Positions 1 to 5,547 of a stretch of 6,410 bases of DNA are shown piece by piece. This DNA is from Mageeibacillus sp. UBA1193. GTDB taxonomy: Bacteria > Bacillota > Clostridia > Saccharofermentanales > Saccharofermentanaceae. The notes below the pieces were generated by a model. That model searched no databases, was not told the origin of the DNA, and was given only the letters and a program-made list of their open reading frames with translations. The DNA is taken from positions 1 through 6,410 of the forward strand of contig DBYF01000005.1 in NCBI GenBank assembly GCA_002310155.1, read 5' to 3'. Both the position numbers and the translations under genes were made by a program. Each line of letters starts with the position of its first letter. Positions within the stretch are counted from its first letter, which is position 1.

Positions 1-348
1 CGCCGTCACCGTGCCGAGGAAAAAGCACTCTTCGGCAGCATGATGCCGAAGATCCGTCCTTCGCAGATCCACCCGAAGGAAGCGATCGCTTCGAAGGCCG
101 CGGCACTGGTCAAGAGCCTCAAGGCGCCGGAACTCCGTGTTCTCCGAAATGTTTACCTCAATGTAGGTGAGACCGGTAAGTCCGCTTTTGACACGATCGT
201 CAAGATGATGCCGTTCCCGAAAAAGCCCTCACAACAGGGCGAAAGCACGCCTGAAGACTCCGTTGAGATCTCCGGGACAGACGTAGCGGAAGTCCTTATG
301 AACACCGCCCCTTCCGAAGATGCGGAAAAATCACCTGAAAACGATTGA
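1..348 (+). CDS. 3' end of an unrecognised protein (partial at left edge)
   Basis: The reading frame is open from base 1 to a TGA at 346-348, giving at least 115 residues. Two ATG codons occur at 40 and 43, but the only nearby purine-rich stretch (GAGGA, 16-20) is about 19 bases before the first. The frame also continues upstream without a stop, so this is more likely the C-terminal part of a longer gene. The visible part has a basic helical segment rich in Lys, Ala and Leu (ALVKSLKAPELRVLRNVYL) and then, from about residue 80, a low-complexity acidic tail rich in Ser, Glu, Asp and Pro that looks disordered. I see no membrane helix, catalytic motif or family signature, and I do not recognise it. 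It is separated from the lipid kinase gene by 95 bases that hold a candidate promoter, so it need not belong to the downstream operon. Confidence 0.7.
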   Translation, partial: RRHRAEEKALFGSMMPKIRPSQIHPKEAIASKAAALVKSLKAPELRVLRNVYLNVGETGKSAFDTIVKMMPFPKKPSQQGESTPEDSVEISGTDVAEVLMNTAPSEDAEKSPEND

Positions 349-443
349 TTAAACTTTATTTATATCTTCATGTGTGGTATCCTTATCATAGTTTTTCGGG
401 GATAGGGGACTGGCATTTTTCAGTGCAGTAAGATAACGGATAC
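349..443. other. intergenic region between the left-edge gene and the lipid kinase gene
   Basis: This 95-base noncoding stretch begins AT-rich, contains two G4 runs (398-401 and 405-408), and ends in front of the lipid kinase ATG. I see no stable stem followed by a T run, so no rho-independent terminator for the left-edge gene can be called. The sequence before the ATG at 444 has only a poor ribosome binding site (ACGGA, 436-440, very close to the start). The start is nevertheless supported by the protein, whose first residues match the family N-terminus. Confidence 0.6.
373..383 (+). promoter_or_regulatory. candidate extended -10 promoter for the lipid kinase operon
   Basis: The sequence TGTGGTATCCT matches the extended -10 pattern TRTGnTAnnnT of vegetative promoters in Gram-positive bacteria, with the -10 hexamer TATCCT at 378-383. 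Seventeen bases upstream, TTTATT (355-360) is only a weak -35 match. The position, 61 bases before the start codon and in the only AT-rich noncoding stretch upstream of the operon, fits. No transcription data are available, and a nearby alternative -10 (TATCAT, 384-389) cannot be excluded. Confidence 0.35.
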
Positions 444-1394
444 ATGAAACACCTTTTTATCATCAATCCGCGAGCGGGTAAGGAAAAAGAGAATATCTCT
501 GTGCGCGTCCGTGAATTTATCGCCGCCCACCCGGAAATGGGTGCTCTCGTTTTTAACACCGAATACGTCGGTCATGAGACCGTTCTTGTCGGCAGACTCT
601 GCCATATTTTCGAAGATGAGACGATCCGTCTTTATATCTGCGGAGGCTCCGGTACCCTGTGCCGTGCCATCAGCGGCATCCCGAACTTCGCCATGGTCGA
701 GGTCGCGTTCTTTCCGTGCGGCATGACTAACGACGTCCTCAAGGTCTTTGAGGGTGAGGCGGAGCCGTTTTCCAATCTCGCGAATCTCGTTACAGGTACA
801 CCGATGTACCTCGATGTGCTGGATTTCGGTTTCGGAAAAGCACTCAACTTCTGTTCGGTAGGCTACGAGGCCAGAGTCTCTGATGATGTAAATGCTCTCG
901 GCCGTGTGTCGATCGGAGGAACGAAGCTTCCTTATCTTATGTCGATCATCAAGAATACCGTTTACTTCGTAAATGCCCAGTACAATGTTGTGGCAGACGG
1001 TCAGGAGTATACGGGAAGAAAGACATCGATCACTGCTTTTAATGGTATTGTTTACGGAGGCTCTTTCTCTCCGGTTCCGAATGCATGTCCGGTCAACGGC
1101 AGGTTCAAGCTGATGCTGACGGATATGCCGTCGACGCTGTCGATCCTTTTCAACTTGAAAAACATGCGCAACGGCCAGCTGGATAAGGTGGGTAAATCCG
1201 TTCGTGTTATCGATGCTTCCGAGGTCTCGATCAAGATGCCGGAAAAGAGGAAGATGTTCTTTTCCGCGGATGGCGAGACCTTCGAGATGGACGAGCATAA
1301 TAAATCCGTTTCTCTTCGAGTGCTGCCGACAACACTTAAGTTTGTTGTTCCGTCAGGCGTTGCTCTGAAAGAACAGTGCAGAGAAGGAGAGTAA
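444..1394 (+). CDS. diacylglycerol kinase family (DAGK/YegS/LCB5-like) lipid kinase with variant motifs
   Basis: This 316-residue protein has the usual length of soluble bacterial lipid kinases that phosphorylate diacylglycerol or a related lipid with ATP at the inner membrane face. Seen in the sequence are the N-terminal IINPRAGK strand and loop (residues 6-13); the glycine-rich nucleotide loop at 66-71, which reads CGGSGT instead of the usual GGDGT; a second loop PCGMTND (91-97) where the family has GTGND; GYEARV (140-145) at the start of the C-terminal beta-sandwich; a GGSFSPVP segment (205-212); and ADGE (275-278), which keeps the Asp and Glu of the family's catalytic DGE motif. There is no signal peptide or membrane segment. 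The start at 444 is chosen because the conserved first strand begins at once, although the ribosome binding site is weak. The stop is two bases before the hybrid kinase start. Because the catalytic Asp is kept but both nucleotide loops are changed, it could be an active kinase of a divergent subfamily or an inactive lipid-binding relative. Substrate unknown. Confidence 0.85.
   Translation: MKHLFIINPRAGKEKENISVRVREFIAAHPEMGALVFNTEYVGHETVLVGRLCHIFEDETIRLYICGGSGTLCRAISGIPNFAMVEVAFFPCGMTNDVLKVFEGEAEPFSNLANLVTGTPMYLDVLDFGFGKALNFCSVGYEARVSDDVNALGRVSIGGTKLPYLMSIIKNTVYFVNAQYNVVADGQEYTGRKTSITAFNGIVYGGSFSPVPNACPVNGRFKLMLTDMPSTLSILFNLKNMRNGQLDKVGKSVRVIDASEVSIKMPEKRKMFFSADGETFEMDEHNKSVSLRVLPTTLKFVVPSGVALKEQCREGE
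1384..1390 (+). promoter_or_regulatory. ribosome binding site of the hybrid kinase, inside the lipid kinase gene
   Basis: AAGGAGA lies within the last codons of the lipid kinase and 6 bases before the ATG at 1397. It decides the start: a GTG in the same frame at 1376 lies upstream of this site and would overlap the lipid kinase, so 1397 is preferred. The arrangement favours translational coupling. Confidence 0.8.
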
Positions 1395-1396
1395 CT

Positions 1397-4126
1397 ATGC
1401 TGCTGGAAAAGAAAGACGCACAGAGGATCCTGCTTCTCATTTATTTTGTTACTTGCGTATTCTTCATGATCCTGTCTTCGAGAGCAGAAGAGTATCCGGA
1501 ATTTTTCAACATTTTCTGTATCACGACGCCGATCGTCGCGATCCTTCTGACACATATCTCGAGAGATAACTATAAATTCCAGATGTACCTGATGACGACG
1601 CTATACCTGATGATCGTCGTCCTTTACGGCATATACTATAAGAACCCCGGAACCCTGCAGGACGGCTTTATGACTGTCGCCTGCGTTATCTCACTGTACT
1701 TTGACTTCGGCGCGAACCTGTACTGTCTGGTATTCACGGCGATGTACTATGCGTTCTGGATGGTCTATGACTACCAGCTCCTGACGTGGATGAGTACTCC
1801 GCAGGAACTGATGGTACGTATCCTGCTCCTCATCATCGCTCAGGTATTTCTCATGGCGCTCGTATCGTTCATCAACCGTTCGAAACAGACGCTTGTGCAG
1901 AAGTCCGAGAGTACCGAGGACCTTCTTCAGATCGTTGAGATCAAGAAGAAGGAAGCAGTTGCCGCTTCCCAGACGAAGGCGGACTTCCTCGCGAGCATGT
2001 CCCATGAGATCAGAACCCCGATGAACGCGATCGTCGGTATGACGGAGATGATCCTTCGTGACGACATTAACCCGGCGGTCCGTGAGAACGCCAGAAATAT
2101 CAAGAGCGCCGGTAACGCGCTCCTGGCGATCGTTAATGATATCCTCGACTTCAGTAAGATCGAGTCCGGTAAAATGGAGATCATCAATGTCCGTTACCAG
2201 CTGACATCGGTCATCAACGATATCATCAATATCATCACTGTCCGTATGCAGGATAAGAACCTTGACCTCGTAGTCAACATCGATCCGCATATCCCGAGTG
2301 AGCTCGTCGGTGATGAGATCCGTATCCGCCAGATCCTTCTGAACCTTCTGAACAACGCGGTCAAGTTTACTTCCGAAGGCCACATCACCCTGAAGGTCGC
2401 ATATCAGCCGGTATCCAGTGATATGTGCCTCCTGCACTTCGATGTATCCGATACCGGTATGGGTATCCGTCCGGAGGATAAGCAGCGTCTGTTCGGATCC
2501 TTCCAGCGTCTCGATACACGTCAGAACCGTGCGGTCGAGGGAACAGGCCTTGGTCTTTCGATCTGTAAGCGTCTCATGGATCTCATGGGTGGTACGATCT
2601 CCGTTGAGAGTGAATACGGAAAGGGAAGTACGTTCTCCTTCGAGCTTCACCAGTACATCGCGAAGCAGAAGGCGATGGCGAGTGTTCCCGAGAATAAGAA
2701 AGAACATGTCCTTTACTTCGATGAGAAGGCGATCTACAGGGATCAGGCCAGACTCGATCTTCAGCGTCTCGGCGTTTCGGCACGTTTTGCGTCCGCACCG
2801 CGTGACCTCGATCCTGCTTCCAACGCGTACTATTCCTACTTCTTCGTAAGTAAGCCGATGTTCGACGAATTCTCCCATGAGATCAGAGAATTCTGCAGTG
2901 CACACGGCAACCCGAAGGTCGTTCTGATGTTCGATAAGAATGAGCTGTCTACAGGTTATAAGGACGTTCTGGTCGTCCGCCGTCCGGTCTACTCGGCCGT
3001 ATTCGCATCCGTTCTTACGGATAAGCCGATCGAGTCGCTCGAGTCGGATGAGTTCCAGGAGTCGTTCATCGCACCTGAAGCGAAGATCCTCGTCGTTGAC
3101 GATAACGCCGTTAACCTCAAGGTCGTGAAGGGACTTCTCGAGCCTTATCAGATGCACGTATTCACGGCAGGATCCGGTAAGCAGTGCATCGAGATGTTAA
3201 GAGACGGCGAGAGATTCGATATTATCTATATGGACCACATGATGCCTGATCTCGATGGTATCGATACGCTCCGTATCATCCGCCAGATGGAGGATGAGTA
3301 TTTCCAGAAGGTTCCGGTCGTTGCCCTTACGGCGAACGCAGTAAGCGGTGTCCGTGAAATGTTCTTCAAAGAAGGCTTCCAGGACTATGTAAGTAAGCCG
3401 ATCGAGCTGGCCCAGCTGGAGAAATCCTTAAAGAGCAATCTGCCGTCTGAGATGATCATCAGAAAGCAGCATACTGTCGCCAGTGCCCCGCACTTCGGTG
3501 AAGGCGACGTCCAGCTCCGCGGAGTCGACTGCAGCAGAGGTCTTCTGAACTGCGGAAATAACATGGATAACTACATCAGCCTGCTGAAGGTAGTGCACGA
3601 AGACGGTCTGGTCAAGATCGAGCGTCTGCGTGCACTCGCAGAGGCTAAGGATTATGCCGGATACGGTATCGAAGCACATGCCCTGAAGAGTGTCGCGGCT
3701 TCGATTGGCGCGATGGATCTTTCCTCAATGGCGAAGGATCACGAATTCGCGAACTATGACGGACGCTTCCAGTTCATCGACTCGAATTACGAAGACCTGC
3801 TGTCTTCCTATCAGTCCCTGCTCGATGATATCGGTCTGGAGCTCCGCGCCAGAGGTATACTGAAGTCTTCCGAGGATGCCCAGAATGCCGGAGAAGAAGC
3901 ACCGAAGCTTCCGATCACGGACGAGGAACTCCGTCAGGCGCTCATCAATATCCGCAACAGTGTTGAGGATTTCGATCAGGATTCTGCTCTGCAGACGCTC
4001 GAGTGGCTGATGAACTTCGATCTGGACGCAGATACTGTCCTGGCATTGAAGAGAACGAGAAACTACTTAAGTGACTTCCAGTATGATGAAGCTGCCGAAA
4101 GCTTGAATAATCTGTTAGGAGATTGA
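1397..4126 (+). CDS. membrane-bound hybrid sensor histidine kinase (HisKA-HATPase-pseudoREC-REC-HPt)
   Basis: A 909-residue phosphorelay kinase. Residues 10-160 hold about six hydrophobic helices (near 10-28, 36-54, 61-80, 91-104, 107-125, 138-160) joined by short loops, so no separate external or PAS sensor domain is visible. A polar linker helix (161-195) leads to the dimerisation domain with the H-box MSHEIRTPMN, phospho-acceptor His203. The ATPase domain has the N-box (LLNLLNNAVKF, 314-324), G1 (DTGMGI, 352-357), F-box (LFGSFQRLD) and G2 (GTGLGL, 382-387). Residues 435-545 look like a receiver fold without an acceptor Asp. A complete receiver follows (561-680) with Asp568/Asp569, acceptor Asp613, Thr645 and Lys667. 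An HPt domain (about 705-812) carries His761 in AHALKS. A helical tail with two related repeats (852-872, 887-907) ends the protein. The expected flow is His203 to Asp613 to His761 and on to a separate receiver, most likely the cyclase 4 bases downstream. The signal is unknown. Confidence 0.93.
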   Translation: MLLEKKDAQRILLLIYFVTCVFFMILSSRAEEYPEFFNIFCITTPIVAILLTHISRDNYKFQMYLMTTLYLMIVVLYGIYYKNPGTLQDGFMTVACVISLYFDFGANLYCLVFTAMYYAFWMVYDYQLLTWMSTPQELMVRILLLIIAQVFLMALVSFINRSKQTLVQKSESTEDLLQIVEIKKKEAVAASQTKADFLASMSHEIRTPMNAIVGMTEMILRDDINPAVRENARNIKSAGNALLAIVNDILDFSKIESGKMEIINVRYQLTSVINDIINIITVRMQDKNLDLVVNIDPHIPSELVGDEIRIRQILLNLLNNAVKFTSEGHITLKVAYQPVSSDMCLLHFDVSDTGMGIRPEDKQRLFGSFQRLDTRQNRAVEGTGLGLSICKRLMDLMGGTISVESEYGKGSTFSFELHQYIAKQKAMASVPENKKEHVLYFDEKAIYRDQARLDLQRLGVSARFASAPRDLDPASNAYYSYFFVSKPMFDEFSHEIREFCSAHGNPKVVLMFDKNELSTGYKDVLVVRRPVYSAVFASVLTDKPIESLESDEFQESFIAPEAKILVVDDNAVNLKVVKGLLEPYQMHVFTAGSGKQCIEMLRDGERFDIIYMDHMMPDLDGIDTLRIIRQMEDEYFQKVPVVALTANAVSGVREMFFKEGFQDYVSKPIELAQLEKSLKSNLPSEMIIRKQHTVASAPHFGEGDVQLRGVDCSRGLLNCGNNMDNYISLLKVVHEDGLVKIERLRALAEAKDYAGYGIEAHALKSVAASIGAMDLSSMAKDHEFANYDGRFQFIDSNYEDLLSSYQSLLDDIGLELRARGILKSSEDAQNAGEEAPKLPITDEELRQALINIRNSVEDFDQDSALQTLEWLMNFDLDADTVLALKRTRNYLSDFQYDEAAESLNNLLGD
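4117..4122 (+). promoter_or_regulatory. ribosome binding site supporting the GTG start of the cyclase gene
   Basis: AGGAGA sits in the last sense codons of the hybrid kinase gene, 8 bases before a GTG at 4131. The next in-frame ATG would remove the first strand and the acidic pocket of the receiver domain, so the GTG is the right start. The 4-base gap between genes suggests coupled translation. Confidence 0.8.
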
Positions 4127-4130
4127 CATC

Positions 4131-5501
4131 GTGGACAAGACGAAGACGATCCTGGTCGTAGATGATAGCAAAACAAACCTGACACTCGCCAAGCAGGCGC
4201 TGGACGAGTACTATCAGGTCAATCTGGTCACGTCCGGACAGATGGCTCTGCGTTTCCTGGAGAAGAGACTGCCGGATCTGATCCTTCTGGATATCAATAT
4301 GCCGGAGATGGATGGACTGGAGACACTCAGGCAGATACGCATGATCCATGAATATAAAGATATACCGGTCATCTTCCTGACCGCGAAGACAGACCCGGAG
4401 ACTGAGGTCGAGTGCTTAAAGCTCGGAGCGGCGGACTTTATCGGTAAGCCGTTCGTTCCTCAGGTCATGAGAAGCCGTGTCGCAAGAACTCTGGAACTTG
4501 AAGAATTCCGTAGACTGGCTGAGAAGAGAGCGAAGAGATTCGAGAGTATCGCTTCCAAGGACCCGATGACGGGCCTGTGGAACCGTTCCTATCTGACGCA
4601 GAAGATCGAGCTCGCACTTGCGCAGGGCACTACAGCAGCGTATATGATCGTTGACGTCGACCACTTCAAGAGCGTTAACGATAAGCTCGGACATATCGTG
4701 GGTGACCAGGTCCTGAACCGCCTCGCGCACATGATGATCGAGTTCTTCCCGGATGACAGCGTCGGACGTCTCGGCGGCGACGAATTCGTTATCTTTATCG
4801 AGAATCCCCCGACGATCGATGAGCTTTCTGAGCGTATCCGTGTTTTCCAGACGGCCGTAAATGAAGACCTTAAGGAAGCGACGAACGGTATCGCGACGCT
4901 GTCGATCGGTGTCGCCTTGGCCCCGCAGGACGGAAATACCATGGACTCCCTTTACGATAAGGCCGACCGTGCTCTCTATGTCGTTAAGAAAGAGGGAAGA
5001 AACAACTTCCGATTCTATGATTCGACGCTTCCGTCCAAACAGGCGAAACTTGACCGTCCGGAAGCGATCGAACTGAATATCCGTACCCTGATGCAGCAGC
5101 TGAAGGAGCCCGGTACGATCCGTGGTGCTTTCTGGCAGGATTATGAGCCGTTCCTGGCGATCTTCCGCTTTATCGAGCGTATGATGGCCAGATCCGAGCA
5201 GACCTTCTGCGTCATGCTGGCGACACTTCTCGATCCCGAGGGCAACCAGCTCGATCCGAAAGTGCTTGAACCCGCCATGGATGTGCTTTTCACGGCGATC
5301 CAGGATACTCTTAGAAAAGGCGACGTATTTACTAAGTTCAGCGGCGCCCAGTACATCATCATGCTGCCGTCAGCCAAGGTCGAAAGTGGCGCGAAGATCG
5401 CCGCGGAGCGCCTGCAGAGAAGATTTGACTCCATCAACTTCGATCCGGATGTCGTTCTGAAACTCGATCTGACCATGATGGATATGGTCGAGCGCGCGTA
5501 A
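4131..5501 (+). CDS. response regulator with diguanylate cyclase (REC-GGDEF plus degenerate GGDEF-like domain)
   Basis: This 456-residue cytoplasmic protein starts at GTG. Residues 5-122 form a receiver domain with acidic pair Asp11/Asp12, acceptor Asp54 (LLDINMPEMDG), Thr84 and Lys106. A helical linker (about 120-140) leads to a GGDEF domain (about 143-297) with DPMTGLWNR (144-152), metal and substrate residues in DVDHFKSVND (175-184), an intact GGDEF (215-219), SIG (258-260) and the closing DRALYVVKKEGRNNF segment. It should therefore condense two GTP into c-di-GMP when Asp54 is phosphorylated. The inhibitory I-site RxxD before GGDEF reads FPDD (206-209), so its Arg is absent. Residues about 330-456 resemble a second GGDEF fold: LRKGDVFTKFSGAQYIIMLP places SGAQY (404-408) where GGDEF would be, so this half is probably not catalytic. 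The gene follows the hybrid kinase by 4 bases and is its most likely phosphorelay partner. There is no EAL or HD-GYP domain, so breakdown of c-di-GMP must be done elsewhere. Confidence 0.92.
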   Translation: MDKTKTILVVDDSKTNLTLAKQALDEYYQVNLVTSGQMALRFLEKRLPDLILLDINMPEMDGLETLRQIRMIHEYKDIPVIFLTAKTDPETEVECLKLGAADFIGKPFVPQVMRSRVARTLELEEFRRLAEKRAKRFESIASKDPMTGLWNRSYLTQKIELALAQGTTAAYMIVDVDHFKSVNDKLGHIVGDQVLNRLAHMMIEFFPDDSVGRLGGDEFVIFIENPPTIDELSERIRVFQTAVNEDLKEATNGIATLSIGVALAPQDGNTMDSLYDKADRALYVVKKEGRNNFRFYDSTLPSKQAKLDRPEAIELNIRTLMQQLKEPGTIRGAFWQDYEPFLAIFRFIERMMARSEQTFCVMLATLLDPEGNQLDPKVLEPAMDVLFTAIQDTLRKGDVFTKFSGAQYIIMLPSAKVESGAKIAAERLQRRFDSINFDPDVVLKLDLTMMDMVERA

Positions 5502-5502
5502 T

Positions 5503-5513
5503 TATGGTAAAAT
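5503..5513 (+). promoter_or_regulatory. candidate extended -10 promoter for serS
   Basis: TATGGTAAAAT begins 2 bases after the cyclase stop codon and matches TRTGnTAnnnT with -10 hexamer TAAAAT (5508-5513). Seventeen bases upstream, TGGTCG (5485-5490) inside the cyclase gene matches TTGACA at only three positions. The predicted transcript would start near 5520 and have a leader of about 28 bases. This would let serS be expressed apart from the signalling operon. Confidence 0.45.
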
Positions 5514-5535
5514 CTATAAGTTATATGTTTCACTT

Positions 5536-5540
5536 GGAGG
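5536..5540 (+). promoter_or_regulatory. ribosome binding site of serS
   Basis: GGAGG is placed 7 bases before the ATG at 5548, a strong site at ideal spacing. It confirms the start, which also matches the conserved SerRS N-terminus (MLDIKFVRANPD). Confidence 0.85.
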
Positions 5541-5547
5541 CAGAAAA

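Noticed and set aside
40..348. Separate small gene of 102 residues starting at ATG 40
   Set aside because: The frame is open upstream to the window edge and no properly spaced ribosome binding site precedes the ATG, so a partial longer gene is more likely.
398..413. Possible G-quadruplex (two G4 runs followed by GG)
   Set aside because: Only two runs of four G are present, and four comparable runs are needed for an intramolecular quadruplex.
420..1298. Antisense open frame (292 residues) opposite the lipid kinase gene
   Set aside because: A shadow of the real gene, with shadow-like His/Arg/Asp-rich composition, no recognisable motif and no supporting promoter.
1376..1396. Upstream GTG start for the hybrid kinase at 1376
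   Set aside because: It lies before the strong ribosome binding site at 1384-1390 and would overlap the lipid kinase gene. The ATG at 1397 has ideal spacing.
1691..3157. Long antisense open frame (488 residues) on the minus strand
   Set aside because: It lies wholly inside the well-supported hybrid kinase gene. It is rich in Asp, Arg, Leu and Val as expected for the reverse complement of this codon usage, and shows no domain motif.
5515..5525. Small perfect dyad TATAA-G-TTATA before serS
   Set aside because: A 5-base AT dyad with a 1-base centre cannot form a hairpin. It is short enough to be chance in AT-rich sequence, and nothing supports an operator.
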